Assembly (NCBI GenBank): GCA_011523705.1
Contig: WTGC01000140.1
Coordinates: 110,667-174,666, forward strand
From: Chloroflexota bacterium
GTDB taxonomy: Bacteria > Chloroflexota > Anaerolineae > Aggregatilineales > Phototrophicaceae
DNA length: 64,000 nucleotides
Direction of reading: 5' to 3'
A program made the translations under genes and the position numbers. The notes beneath the pieces were generated by a model. It made no database searches, had not been told where the DNA came from, and saw nothing but the letters and a program-made list of their open reading frames with translations. Positions 19,074-27,754 of the stretch are shown here, piece after piece (the stretch's first letter is position 1; every line of letters begins with the position of its first letter).

Positions 19074-20195
19074 TTAGCGATTGCCGTGCACGGCGTCGAC
19101 AAATTCGTCAAAGAGGTAGAAAGAATCATGCGGACCCGGCGACGCTTCCGGATGATACTGTACGCTGAACGCGCGCAGTTCGCGATGGCGCAAGCCCGCC
19201 ACCGTATTGTCATTTAGATTCAGATGAGTAATTTCGCCGCCCTTTAAGTCGCTGTCGGCGCGGACGGCGAACCCATGGTTGTGCGAGGCGATCTCTACTT
19301 CACCGCTGGCCAGATGTTTCACCGGTTGATTGCCGCCCCGATGCCCGAAGCGCATTTTTTCCGTTTCGCCGCCCAGCGCCAGCGCCAGAATCTGATGTCC
19401 AAGACAAATGCCGAAAATTGGCGTCTTTCCCATAAGCAACTGCACGTTGGCGATGGCGTAATCGACCGCCGCGGGGTCGCCCGGTCCATTGCTGAGGAAT
19501 ACGCCGGCCGGATTCATGGCGAGCACTTCCGCTGGCGGCGTCCAGGCCGGCACAACCCTGACGCGCAAGCCGCGATCGGTCATCATGCGTAAGATATTCC
19601 GTTTGATGCCATAGTCATAAGCGACGATGAGCGGGCGATCTCCAGCTGCGTGGTGCTCACCATACCATTGCTCGTCGCTCTCGTCAGTCCAGTCGTAAGG
19701 CACATCAACCGAGACCTCATCGACCAGGTTCGCGCCCGACATATCGAGCGAGGAACGCGCCATATCGACCAGCGTGTCGGTATCTTCCGCCTCGCGTCCG
19801 TGAGCGACCGCCCCGCGCATCACACCGATTTCGCGGATATGCCGCACGAGGGCGCGGGTCGGCACCGATGACAGGCCGATGATGCCGCTGTCTTTGAGAT
19901 AGGTCGCCAGATCGCCGCGATTGCGCCAATTGCTGACGATCGGGCTCAGCGATCGCACGACGAAGCCGGCGACCCAAACTTTAACCGATTCAGGATCTTC
20001 CAGGTTGACGCCGGTATTGCCCACATGCGGCACCGTCATGGTGACGATCTGGCGATGATATGACGGGTCGGTGAGGATCTCCTGATATCCCGTCATCGAA
20101 GTGTTGAATACGATCTCGCCGGTGGAGACGCCTTCCGCGCCGAAGCCTTCGCCCGGGAAGACGCGCCCATCCTCCAGAACCAGCGCCGCTTTCAT
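19074..20195 (-). CDS. carA: Carbamoyl-phosphate synthase small subunit
   Basis: The glutamine amidotransferase subunit (about 373 residues) supplies ammonia to CarB. The N-terminal CPSase domain ([23 protein letters not shown]) is followed by a class I amidotransferase with the nucleophile in GICLGHQI and the HxE in [12 protein letters not shown]. The ATG at 20195 has AGGAG six bases upstream; an in-frame ATG 18 codons earlier has no such site. A 261-base gap with a repeat hairpin separates it from argJ, so it may have its own promoter as well as reading through from the arg genes. Confidence 0.96.
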   Translation of the reverse strand: MKAALVLEDGRVFPGEGFGAEGVSTGEIVFNTSMTGYQEILTDPSYHRQIVTMTVPHVGNTGVNLEDPESVKVWVAGFVVRSLSPIVSNWRNRGDLATYLKDSGIIGLSSVPTRALVRHIREIGVMRGAVAHGREAEDTDTLVDMARSSLDMSGANLVDEVSVDVPYDWTDESDEQWYGEHHAAGDRPLIVAYDYGIKRNILRMMTDRGLRVRVVPAWTPPAEVLAMNPAGVFLSNGPGDPAAVDYAIANVQLLMGKTPIFGICLGHQILALALGGETEKMRFGHRGGNQPVKHLASGEVEIASHNHGFAVRADSDLKGGEITHLNLNDNTVAGLRHRELRAFSVQYHPEASPGPHDSFYLFDEFVDAVHGNR

Positions 20196-20391
20196 ACCGT
20201 GCTCCTGTTTCTTGCCATGCCGCCCGCTAGGTAATTCCGACAAAGACATGCAAAAGCCAAGGAACGCTGAAAGGCTTGTACGAACCTACTTTTCTTACTT
20301 CAAACTAACAGAGAATACATTACAACTATACATCAACGAGAATCAGTTCTAGCGAAAGTCATCAGATTCTACGATATCCGACTAGCTTAAC

Positions 20392-20456
20392 TCCCCCTCT
20401 CGGAGTGCGGTGTCTACGCGCACCCCTTGTGGGAGAGGGGGCCGGGGGGTGAGGGG
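20392..20456. repeat. Intergenic C/G-rich palindrome with GTGTCTACGCG motif (copy 2)
   Basis: CTCCCCCTCTC and GGGAGAGGGGG form a long imperfect hairpin around GTGTCTACGCG, the reverse complement of CGCGTAGACAC seen in copy 1. It lies directly after the argJ stop codon and could end or attenuate transcription between argJ and carA. Confidence 0.55.
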
Positions 20457-21683
20457 TTACGACCGATAATCTCCGTTGATCGAGATGTATTCGTGGCTGA
20501 TGTCGCAGGTCCAAATGGTCGCGCCGCCATCACCGATGCCGCAATCCAGCGTGAAGGTGATCGATGGCGCCGCCATGATCGCCGCCGCGTCTTCTTCGCG
20601 ATAATCGGTGGGCATGCCACCGCTGAAGATCTCCAAGCCCGGCGCCTCGCTTGGTCCCGATTCTCCCGCCGCCACCCAAAGCGATGCGCTGTCCGGCTCA
20701 AGCGGCACTTCGGCGCGGCCCGCAGCCGCCATGATGCGCCCCCAATTGGCGTCGCTGCCGTAAAAGGCTGACTTGGTCAGGACAGAAGCGCCAATCGTCC
20801 CCCCGATCTTTTGGGCGTCAGCTTCCGACTCGGCATTTACAATGTTGAGCGTGATGAATTTGGTGACGCCTTCGCCATCGCGCACGACTTCCTGCGCCAG
20901 AAATCTTGTGAGCGCGTTTAGCGCCTCTTGAAATACCGTCAGTTCGTCCTCGCTGGAGAGCGATACGCCGCTCATCCCGTTAGCGAGCAGCAGGACGGTG
21001 TCGTTGGTGCTGGTATCGCCATCGATCACAATCCGGTTATAACTCTGATGCGCCGCCGCCCGCAGCGACGACTGCAATTCTGGCAGCGGCAATTCAGCAT
21101 CGGTGACGATCACACTCAGCATCGTCGCCATATTGGGCGCGATCATCCCGGCGCCCTTGACCATGCCAGCAAGCGTATAGGATCCGTCAGCCGTTTCCAC
21201 TGTGATTGATCCGAATTTGGGTCTCGTATCGGTGGTCATGATGCCGGCGGCTGCCGCGCGCCAGTCCGAGCCCAAATTCGCGCTCGCCAACTCGACGCCG
21301 CGGGCGATCTTGTCCATCGGCAGGTGGGTGCCGATGACGCCGGTGGACATCACCAGAACCTGTTCCGCCACAATCGAGAGCGCGTCCGCCACCAGGTTGG
21401 AAGTGGCGCGCGCATTCTTCAAGCCGATCGCGCCGGTGCAAGCGTTGGCGCTGACGGTATTGGTCGCGACCGCTCGAATCGATTTCGGGTTTTCGTCCAG
21501 GCGCTGCATATCCAGCAGCACCGGCGCCGCTTTAACCTTGTTCTTCGTGAACACGCCGGCGGCGACGCAATCGACTTCGCTCACCACCAGCGAGAAGTCC
21601 GGCGAGCCGTCCTTTTTCATGCCCGCATGAACGCCGGCTACTTGAAAGCCGCGAACGGAATCTACCGAGGGACTAACTTTCAT
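20457..21683 (-). CDS. argJ: Bifunctional ornithine acetyltransferase / N-acetylglutamate synthase
   Basis: ArgJ recycles the acetyl group from N-acetylornithine to glutamate and can also acetylate glutamate from acetyl-CoA. The 408-residue protein holds the autocleavage motif in GAGMIAPNMATMLSV, which yields alpha and beta chains with threonine as nucleophile. It overlaps argD by 11 bases and has GGAGG nine bases before its ATG. Its presence means arginine is made by the cyclic acetylated route, leaving the LysW set further on free for lysine. Confidence 0.97.
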   Translation of the reverse strand: MKVSPSVDSVRGFQVAGVHAGMKKDGSPDFSLVVSEVDCVAAGVFTKNKVKAAPVLLDMQRLDENPKSIRAVATNTVSANACTGAIGLKNARATSNLVADALSIVAEQVLVMSTGVIGTHLPMDKIARGVELASANLGSDWRAAAAGIMTTDTRPKFGSITVETADGSYTLAGMVKGAGMIAPNMATMLSVIVTDAELPLPELQSSLRAAAHQSYNRIVIDGDTSTNDTVLLLANGMSGVSLSSEDELTVFQEALNALTRFLAQEVVRDGEGVTKFITLNIVNAESEADAQKIGGTIGASVLTKSAFYGSDANWGRIMAAAGRAEVPLEPDSASLWVAAGESGPSEAPGLEIFSGGMPTDYREEDAAAIMAAPSITFTLDCGIGDGGATIWTCDISHEYISINGDYRS

Positions 21684-22875
21684 TTTGGATGCCCTCCAGA
21701 ATCTGAGTCAACTTCTCGACAAGTTCGTCTACGTGCTGCTTTTCAATGATCAGCGGCGGAATAAATCGAATGGCGTCGGGTCCGGAATTCACCAGCAGCA
21801 ATCCATGTTCGTAACCTTGGGCAACGATGTCGGCGGGCGGGACGCTTATCTCAATCGCAGCCATCAGACCACGGCCTCGCACATCGGTGATATGCGGGCT
21901 GTTGATCTCCTCCAGCCGTTCGAGCAGATAATCGCCCACTTCCTTAACGTGCTCCAGAAAGCCGGGGCTGAGGATGCGCTTCACCACCATTTCGCCCGCG
22001 CGCATGACGACCGCGCCGCCGGAAAAGGTCGAGCCGTGGTCGCCCGGCTGCATGGCGCCGCCCACTTCCTCCGTGACCAGGATCGCGCCGATCGGCAGAC
22101 CGCCCGCCAATGGCTTGGCCAAGGTCATGATATCGGGGCTCACGCCGCTGCTGGTATGCGCCCAGAGTTCGCCCGTGCGCCCCATGCCGCACTGGATCTC
22201 GTCAAAAATCAGCACGGCTTCATGCTCGTCGCAAAGCTGGCGCAAAGCGCGCAAAAACTCGGCGCTGGCCAGGTTGATGCCGCCCTCGCCTTGAATCGGC
22301 TCGACGATTACTGCAACGGTGTCCTGATCGATCAGCTCCCTGGCGCTGTCGATATTATCAAACTCGCCCACGACGGCGCCCGGCACCATCGGCTTGAAGG
22401 GCGTCTGATACTTCTCGGTCGGCGTTACCGAAAGCGCGCCCAGAGTGCGGCCGTGGAAGGCTTTGGAAAAACTGACGACTTTCGTCTTGTTCTTGTGTTC
22501 ATTGACGTAGGCGAGCTTGCGCGCGAACTTCAGGGCGCCTTCGTTGGCTTCGGCGCCGCTGTTGCAGAAGTAGGCTTTATCGGCGAAGGAATTGGCGCAG
22601 AGCAATTCGGCCAGGTCGGTCAGCGCCTGCGTATGATACAGACCGCTGACATGGATGAGGCCGGTGCTCATCTGCTTGGCGACCACGTCCATCAACTCTT
22701 TGTCGCCGTATCCCAGCGAGTTGACAGCGATGCCAGCCACCCAATCGGTATAGGCTTTGCCGTCCGCGTCATAGACGGTCACGCCTTCGCCGCGCTCCAG
22801 CACGAAATCCGGCCGGCCCGCAACCGGCACGCTGAACTGTTTGTCCTTCTGAATCACATCCGCTGTTATTGACAT
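21673..22875 (-). CDS. argD: Acetylornithine aminotransferase
   Basis: The 400-residue class III PLP aminotransferase converts N-acetylglutamate semialdehyde to N-acetylornithine. Family marks include NSGAEANEGALKFARK, the FHGRTLGALS block, IFDEIQCGMGRTG and the PLP lysine in MTLAKPLAGGLPIGA. It overlaps both neighbours (argB by 10 bases, argJ by 11). A paralogue, lysJ, lies at 59357. The assignment to arginine rests on its place between argB and argJ. Confidence 0.95.
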   Translation of the reverse strand: MSITADVIQKDKQFSVPVAGRPDFVLERGEGVTVYDADGKAYTDWVAGIAVNSLGYGDKELMDVVAKQMSTGLIHVSGLYHTQALTDLAELLCANSFADKAYFCNSGAEANEGALKFARKLAYVNEHKNKTKVVSFSKAFHGRTLGALSVTPTEKYQTPFKPMVPGAVVGEFDNIDSARELIDQDTVAVIVEPIQGEGGINLASAEFLRALRQLCDEHEAVLIFDEIQCGMGRTGELWAHTSSGVSPDIMTLAKPLAGGLPIGAILVTEEVGGAMQPGDHGSTFSGGAVVMRAGEMVVKRILSPGFLEHVKEVGDYLLERLEEINSPHITDVRGRGLMAAIEISVPPADIVAQGYEHGLLLVNSGPDAIRFIPPLIIEKQHVDELVEKLTQILEGIQNES

Positions 22876-23651
22876 ATCTCCTCACTCATTCTCGATTTCG
22901 CCTCCGAGCCAAAAAAGGTCGTGCCTCCGCGCGTTGCCCAGCCATGCAAATCTGTGATCACCGCTTGCGGCACACCCGATTCTAGCACAGCCAGGGCGCT
23001 TTCCACTTTGGGTATCATGCCGCCGTAAATCACGCCGCGCTCGATCAATTCCAGCGCCTGCGACTGTGTCAAATTCGCGGCGCGCTTCCCTTTGATTAAT
23101 ACGCCGGCGACATTGGAAATGAATACGACTTCGCGCGCGCAAATGGCGGCCGCGATTGCGCCAGCCACCGGATCGGCATTGAGGTTGAAGTTGCTGCACT
23201 CGCCCAGGCTAACCGGCGACACTACCGGGGTTATGCCCCGCCTGAGCAAGTCGGTGATCACCTCACCCCGCACGGAAACCACTTCGCCCGTATAACCCAT
23301 GTCAAGCGATTCATGGCGCATTTTGCGCGCGCGGATCAATCCACGATCGACGCCCGACAAGCCTTGGGCATCGACACCCGCCGACAGCAAGTATCGCACA
23401 AGTCGCTTGTTGACGCTGCCGCACAAGACCATCTCCACCAGCGCCAGCGAATCAGCGTCGGTCACGCGCAAGCCGTCGACATAGCGGGGCTCGATATTCA
23501 ACTTTTGCTGCAGCTGCGAGATTTCCACGCCGCCGCCGTGCACGATCACCAACGAACTGTCGGAATCTGCCACGACCTTCGCGAACTGGCTAATCAGTTC
23601 GTGGTCGTCCAGGCAATGTCCGGAGACCTTTACGACGCTGATGCAATCCAT
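22866..23651 (-). CDS. argB: Acetylglutamate kinase
   Basis: The 261-residue amino-acid kinase phosphorylates N-acetylglutamate. It shows VKVSGHCLDD at the N-terminus, IVHGGGVEISQL, the substrate block NLNADPVAGAIAAAI and GGMIPKVESALAVLESGV near the end. It is about as short as arginine-insensitive forms and lacks the N-terminal helix linked to arginine feedback inhibition, so control may rest more on transcription, which is an inference. It starts two bases after argC and overlaps argD. Confidence 0.95.
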   Translation of the reverse strand: MDCISVVKVSGHCLDDHELISQFAKVVADSDSSLVIVHGGGVEISQLQQKLNIEPRYVDGLRVTDADSLALVEMVLCGSVNKRLVRYLLSAGVDAQGLSGVDRGLIRARKMRHESLDMGYTGEVVSVRGEVITDLLRRGITPVVSPVSLGECSNFNLNADPVAGAIAAAICAREVVFISNVAGVLIKGKRAANLTQSQALELIERGVIYGGMIPKVESALAVLESGVPQAVITDLHGWATRGGTTFFGSEAKSRMSEEICQ

Positions 23652-23653
23652 CG

Positions 23654-24658
23654 CTATATCAATCCCAGGGTCTCATCCAGTCCAAACATCAAGTTCATAT
23701 TCTGCACCGCCTGGCTCGCGGCGCCTTTGCGCAGATTGTCGGTCACGCTTGTGATGTGCGCGTGGCGCGGCAAAACGGGCGTGATGCTGATGACGCATCT
23801 ATTCGTCTTCACCGCATGTCTCAAGGTCGCCTGCTCGCCCAAGGGCAAGACATCCACCAAAGATTCGCCATCGTACATTTCGGTGTAGAGATCGTGCGTC
23901 TGATCGCTTTCGATTGTTTCGTTCAGCGTCACGTAAATGCTTGTCATCAGTCCGCGGTCAACCGGCAAGAGATGCGGGCAGAATATGATTGGACCAACGC
24001 GCTCGCTGATCTTATGCGCCTCCTGCTCCATTTCACCGAGGTGACGATGCGATCGGCCCGTCTTGTAGGGAATCAAATTGCTGTAGACCTCGGCGAAATG
24101 CGTCGTGAGCGATGGCTTGCGACCAGCGCCGGTAACACCTGACTTGGCGTCGATGATTACCGGCGTGTCTTCGCGCAGCGCCTCGGCTGCCAGCAAAGGA
24201 TAGATGCCCAGCAGAGTCGTTGTCGGGTAACAGCCCGGCGTCGCGACCACGTCAGCGCCGATGACATTCTCGCGATTGATTTCCGGCAGTCCATAAGGCG
24301 TCGGCAACAATTCCGGGTGTGGATGAGGACTGTGATAAGACCGTTCATAGGCTTCGGGCGTATCGATACGCAGGTCAGCCGACAGGTCCACCACCTTAAC
24401 GCCCGCGTCAATGCCCCGCTTGGCCATCGCTGCCGAAGTCCTATGCGGGAGGGCTAGGAAAATCACATCGACGGTATCCAGCGCGACTGAGTCCGCGGGC
24501 ACATAACGAAGATTCGTGCCGGGGACGGCATCGCCGGCATAGGTGTTTGATGTCGCGAAAGCCAGGTCAATTCGCGGATGGCGCCAAAGGATCTCCACCA
24601 GGTCCAGACCGGCATAACCGGAACCGCCATATACACCCGCACGGATTCTGCTATTCAT
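23654..24658 (-). CDS. argC: N-acetyl-gamma-glutamyl-phosphate reductase
   Basis: ArgC reduces N-acetylglutamyl phosphate to the semialdehyde with NADPH. The protein of about 334 residues has the Rossmann start AGVYGGSGYAGLDLVEIL and the catalytic cysteine in ATPGCYPTTTLLG. The ATG at 24658 has GGGAGAGG six bases upstream; the ORF track start at 24679 lies inside the T-run of the preceding terminator. It is the first structural gene of argC-argB-argD-argJ and directly follows the attenuator described below. Confidence 0.96.
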   Translation of the reverse strand: MNSRIRAGVYGGSGYAGLDLVEILWRHPRIDLAFATSNTYAGDAVPGTNLRYVPADSVALDTVDVIFLALPHRTSAAMAKRGIDAGVKVVDLSADLRIDTPEAYERSYHSPHPHPELLPTPYGLPEINRENVIGADVVATPGCYPTTTLLGIYPLLAAEALREDTPVIIDAKSGVTGAGRKPSLTTHFAEVYSNLIPYKTGRSHRHLGEMEQEAHKISERVGPIIFCPHLLPVDRGLMTSIYVTLNETIESDQTHDLYTEMYDGESLVDVLPLGEQATLRHAVKTNRCVISITPVLPRHAHITSVTDNLRKGAASQAVQNMNLMFGLDETLGLI

Positions 24659-24672
24659 CGTCCTCTCCCTAC

Positions 24673-24709
24673 AAAACAAAAACCCTGACCGGCGATTTCG
24701 AGATCAGGG
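24673..24709 (-). terminator. Intrinsic terminator in the argC leader (attenuator)
   Basis: On the minus strand CCCTGATC and GGTCAGGG form an 8-bp stem (one G-U pair) with an 11-base loop, followed by TTTTTGTTTTG. The T-run ends about 15 bases before the argC start, so the hairpin lies inside the operon's leader and not at a gene end. It can only act as an attenuator for argCBDJ. Confidence 0.85.
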
Positions 24710-24737
24710 CTTCTCTTGCATTTGAACAGACGTCTTG

Positions 24738-24827
24738 TCACAAACACAAAGCGCGCGCGCTGAACCCGACCCGTGCGGGACGGCGACGCCTCAAAATTTC
24801 GAATGCCACTCTACAATTTGACATCAT
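24738..24827 (-). CDS. Arginine-rich leader peptide (argL-like)
   Basis: A 29-codon ORF starting ATG ATG ends 28 bases before the terminator stem. It holds four tandem Arg codons (AGG CGT CGC CGT at 24791-24780) and three more Arg codons, seven in all. It starts about 20 bases after the predicted transcription start. Just after the Arg run, GGTCGGGTTC (24771-24762) mimics the terminator's 3' arm and can pair with GAAGCCCTGATC (24713-24702). No strong Shine-Dalgarno falls inside the predicted transcript, the main weakness. I infer ribosome stalling at Arg codons when Arg-tRNA is scarce. Confidence 0.7.
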   Translation of the reverse strand: MMSNCRVAFEILRRRRPARVGFSARALCL

Positions 24828-24852
24828 GACTTTGTCTATTTGCGCTCCTCAA

Positions 24853-24881
24853 ATTCTAATTTTCGCGCCGGAAATAGTCAA
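24853..24881 (-). promoter_or_regulatory. Promoter of the arginine operon
   Basis: On the minus strand TTGACT (24881-24876), a 17-base spacer and TAGAAT (24858-24853) make a near-consensus sigma-70 promoter. Transcription would start near 24846, about 20 bases before the leader-peptide ATG. Confidence 0.7.
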
Positions 24882-25267
24882 CTCAAGAGCATATCTTTAT
24901 GCACAATTGAAATTTCCTTGTGCAATGTATACGAAGATTTGCGGCGCTGTCAGCTGCTTGCTTCGCGATTAGTTCGGAGAATTGCGTCTATGTACATCTG
25001 TCTTCTGCGAAATGATACAGATTGAGATTATCGTGGCAAATTCGGCGACCAAGCGCAGGCTTGGCGGCGGATGGCAGCCAGGGCGGCGAATGCAGCGAGA
25101 CGCAAACTATCGTATAGTATGGTGGCTGCCTGATTCGCCAGGCTTCAAAGCACGATCCGTACGTCTGCACTAAGGTTTTGGTCAGAGAGAGATGGCAAGT
25201 TCAGAGGTTCAGCGCCGTTCGATGTCGCATGAATATGGCACATTCCTGAATTGCGCTTGTGAAAAAC
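24882..25267. other. Gap without recognised gene
   Basis: About 390 bases between the divergent arginine-operon and sigma-factor promoters. I see no ORF with a convincing ribosome-binding site and no recognisable structured RNA. A TATAGT-like -10 element lies near 25113 without a good -35. Confidence 0.5.
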
Positions 25268-25296
25268 TTGACAAGTAATTGAATACGCGTTAAATT
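25268..25296 (+). promoter_or_regulatory. Promoter of the primary sigma factor gene
   Basis: TTGACA (25268-25273), a 17-base spacer and TAAATT (25291-25296) form a strong sigma-70-type promoter. It would give a leader of roughly 230 bases before the chosen ATG at 25532. Confidence 0.7.
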
Positions 25297-25531
25297 GTGC
25301 TTGGAGCAGGCAAAACTAGTAGTCATTCTGTTGGTTGCACTGGATTCTTATTGAGTGAACTGCAGCGCGCTGTGAGCGAGACCATCGCTGCGGCTCGCTG
25401 TATACCAATATGAATGGCGAAGCATGGACAATTGAGTTGTCAACGCGCGATCTCATTTGCCCGAAAATGGGATTTAGTATAGATTGCGTCTGCCGTGCAA
25501 AGAGTTGGTTAGCGTTCTGAAGTGGAAAGGC

Positions 25532-26839
25532 ATGTCTGTGGTAGCGGTATTGGAAAACGTCAATAACTTGACGCAGCGCGAAGAGTTGCGGAAGCAACTA
25601 GTCGAAAAGTCAAACAATCAAGGTTTTGTCACTTACAGCGACATCCTCGAACTCATGCCGGACGTCGAAGGCGATGTCGCTTTGCTTGACGACCTCATGG
25701 ATAGCCTGCTCGAAGCCGGGATTGAAGTCATCCCGGGGCCGGCCAAGCCCGTCCCGGAGGCTGCCGATGAGGATGAGCAAAAAGAGGTAAAGCCCCATTC
25801 CGATACCTTGCCTGCGGACGCTGACGATGAAGAGCACGACGAACGTAATGCCCTGCTCAAAGTCCTGAAGAAGGATTTGACGGCCGACGCGGGCTATCAG
25901 GCCGCGCTCGACACCGACGATGTCGTGGGCCTCTATTTGAAAGAAGCCGGCCGAGTACCGCTGTTGACAGCAGCGGAAGAGGTCATGCTGGCGAAGCGCA
26001 TGGAGGCGGCCGAATTCGCCCGCGTCCGGCTGGTGGACTGCGAGGATCAGCAAGTTCTGGAGCTCAGTTGGAGCGAAGAACAAAGGCTGCGCGCGACGAT
26101 GTTGGACGGGGAACAAGCGCAGGAGCACCTGATCCGCGCCAATGCACGTCTCGTCATCAGCGTGGCCAAGAAGTATATCGGCCGCGGCGTGCCCTTCCTG
26201 GATCTGATTCAGGAGGGCAACATCGGGTTGATCCGCGCCACCAACAAATTCGAATATCAGCGTGGGCACAAGTTCAGCACCTACGCCACCTGGTGGATCC
26301 GGCAAGCCGTCAGCCGGGCGGTCGCCGATCAGGGCCGGACGATTCGAGTCCCGGTGCACATGGGCGATCAATTGAACCGTATGCGCCGCGTGCAACTGCA
26401 ATTGCTGCAGGAACTGGGTCGCGAACCTCAAATTGATGAATTGGCGCTCGGCATGGATACCACGCCGGACAAGGTGGAAAACCTGCTGGAGATTTCGCGG
26501 CGACCCGTGAGCCTGGAAACGCCAATAGACGACGAGGGCGATTCTACCTTCGGCGACTTTGTCGAAGACAGCAACAGCCCGGCGCCATCGGAAGAAGTCG
26601 CCACCCATCTGCTGCACGTGCAATTGCAGCAGGCGCTGGACAAGCTGCCGGATCGCGAAGCGCAGATCTTGCGCTTGCGTTATGGGCTCGCCGACGGGCG
26701 CGTTTACACCTTGGAGGAAGTCGGGCAGACGATCGGCGTGACCCGGGAGCGCGTCCGCCAGTTGGAAGCGCAAGCCTTGAATCGCCTCCGCCAATCTTCA
26801 GCCCATGTCATTCTCAAGGACTATCTATACGAGGTATAG
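25532..26839 (+). CDS. rpoD: RNA polymerase primary sigma factor (RpoD/SigA)
   Basis: About 435 residues from the ATG at 25532. Region 1.1 is present (REELRKQLVEKSNNQGFVTYSDILELM), followed by an acidic linker, region 1.2 (DVVGLYLKEAGRVPLLT), region 2 (RANARLVISVAKKYIGRG, STYATWWIRQAVSRA), region 3 and region 4 with the promoter -35 helix (TLEEVGQTIGVTRERVRQLEAQ). Region 1.1 marks a primary rather than an alternative sigma factor. It directs core polymerase to TTGACA/TATAAT promoters like those seen here. A terminator follows it. Confidence 0.95.
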   Translation: MSVVAVLENVNNLTQREELRKQLVEKSNNQGFVTYSDILELMPDVEGDVALLDDLMDSLLEAGIEVIPGPAKPVPEAADEDEQKEVKPHSDTLPADADDEEHDERNALLKVLKKDLTADAGYQAALDTDDVVGLYLKEAGRVPLLTAAEEVMLAKRMEAAEFARVRLVDCEDQQVLELSWSEEQRLRATMLDGEQAQEHLIRANARLVISVAKKYIGRGVPFLDLIQEGNIGLIRATNKFEYQRGHKFSTYATWWIRQAVSRAVADQGRTIRVPVHMGDQLNRMRRVQLQLLQELGREPQIDELALGMDTTPDKVENLLEISRRPVSLETPIDDEGDSTFGDFVEDSNSPAPSEEVATHLLHVQLQQALDKLPDREAQILRLRYGLADGRVYTLEEVGQTIGVTRERVRQLEAQALNRLRQSSAHVILKDYLYEV

Positions 26840-26885
26840 CGTCCGACACCCTGCGCGATTGAGGCAATCTGCAAAATCCCTCGAA

Positions 26886-26927
26886 TGACCCCACACAGAT
26901 TCCGTGATTGGGGTCATAATTTTATTT
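26886..26927 (+). terminator. Rho-independent terminator after the sigma factor gene
   Basis: A perfect 8-bp stem TGACCCCA/TGGGGTCA with a small inner hairpin is followed by TAATTTTATTT. It lies 47 bases after the sigma factor stop and inside the upstream part of the next ORF, which supports the later start chosen for that gene. Confidence 0.75.
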
Positions 26928-26981
26928 GATGGCTGCCAAGCTGGAGCCCGCAATGACCGAGCCTGTTGGAGCGCCATAGCC

Positions 26982-27545
26982 ATGCAAGCTGCCGGACTTG
27001 ACACTGCTCAACTGATTTTTCGCGATGGCGTTGATACCGATATCCCCTATTGTCTGGCGCTCGACAGCGACTTTCAAAGCGAGCACGTGTGGCAAATGAC
27101 CGTGCAGGAATCCGGCGACGACGTCCAGATCAGCTGCCGCAAACAGCGACTGCCGCGCCATCTGGATTCAAGACATGTTGCCGATCCGCAGCAGCTTGAA
27201 TGGACGCTGCGGCAGAATTATTGTTTCGTCGTTGTGCAAGACCAGAGCAGCAATCATATTCTCGGCTATGCCTCGATGTGGGTTGATCAATCCAGCCAAG
27301 TCGCTTATCTGCAAAATATCGTGATCGACCGACCCTACCGCCGCCGCAGTCTGGGTTCCCGCCTGGTTCACGTCGCGCGGCAGTGGGCGAGCGAATATCG
27401 TCTCAGACAGATTCTGTTTGAGATTCCTACAACTAACTTTCCCTGCATCATGTTCGCCAGAGCTTTGGGCTTCAGTTTCTGCGGTTTCAACGACCATCAT
27501 TTCGCCAACCGCGAAATTGCGCTCTTCTTCAGCCTGTCCATCTAG
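26982..27545 (+). CDS. GNAT family N-acetyltransferase
   Basis: About 187 residues from the ATG at 26982 (MQAAGLDTAQ), with GGAG about ten bases upstream. The acetyl-CoA site is recognisable (LQNIVIDRPYRRRSLGSRLVHVARQWA) and a typical final strand follows (FARALGFSFCGFND). The ORF track start at 26904 lies in the terminator of the sigma factor gene. The substrate is unknown. Confidence 0.8.
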   Translation: MQAAGLDTAQLIFRDGVDTDIPYCLALDSDFQSEHVWQMTVQESGDDVQISCRKQRLPRHLDSRHVADPQQLEWTLRQNYCFVVVQDQSSNHILGYASMWVDQSSQVAYLQNIVIDRPYRRRSLGSRLVHVARQWASEYRLRQILFEIPTTNFPCIMFARALGFSFCGFNDHHFANREIALFFSLSI

Positions 27546-27637
27546 GCTCATCGCCGTATCTGATTTTTGCTACACTTGTTGACAGAAGTAAATCCAAGTT
27601 AGTCATGCGAAAACTGACAAGCTATCTATAGCAAAGC

Positions 27638-27662
27638 GGGCGAGCCACCGGCTCGCCCCTAC
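27638..27662. repeat. Intergenic palindrome GGGCGAGCC-ACC-GGCTCGCCC plus CTACA
   Basis: A perfect 9-bp inverted repeat with a three-base loop is followed by CTACA. The outer motif TGTAGGGGCGAG recurs, in the other orientation, at 35352-35363 before psuG. This fits a small dispersed intergenic repeat. Confidence 0.5.
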
Positions 27663-27692
27663 AACGTTTGGATTTTTTGGAGGATTTCTTCC

Positions 27693-27731
27693 ATGCTGCA
27701 ATTATTCTCATTACTTGCTTGGAACGGCTGA
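27693..27731 (+). CDS. Possible 12-residue uORF before the membrane sensor gene
   Basis: GGAGG stands nine bases before an ATG that opens a 12-codon frame (MLQLFSLLAWNG) ending in TGA, 23 bases before the TTG start of the membrane sensor. The site is stronger than that of the sensor gene. It could couple translation of the next gene or be chance. Confidence 0.3.
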   Translation: MLQLFSLLAWNG

Positions 27732-27754
27732 GTCACAACGCTAAAGGACCTGAG

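Noticed and set aside
17639-19168. 509-residue ORF on the plus strand
   Set aside because: It lies fully antisense to carB, which has clear catalytic domains; the composition (rich in H, R, D, Q) is typical of a shadow frame in GC-rich DNA.
21685-22872. 395-residue ORF on the plus strand
   Set aside because: Antisense shadow of argD with no recognisable domain.
24882-25267. Structured non-coding RNA between arg and sigma promoters
   Set aside because: I found no RNase P, SRP, tmRNA or riboswitch signature; without a covariance search nothing can be claimed.
25610-26794. 394-residue ORF on the minus strand
   Set aside because: Antisense shadow of the primary sigma factor gene.
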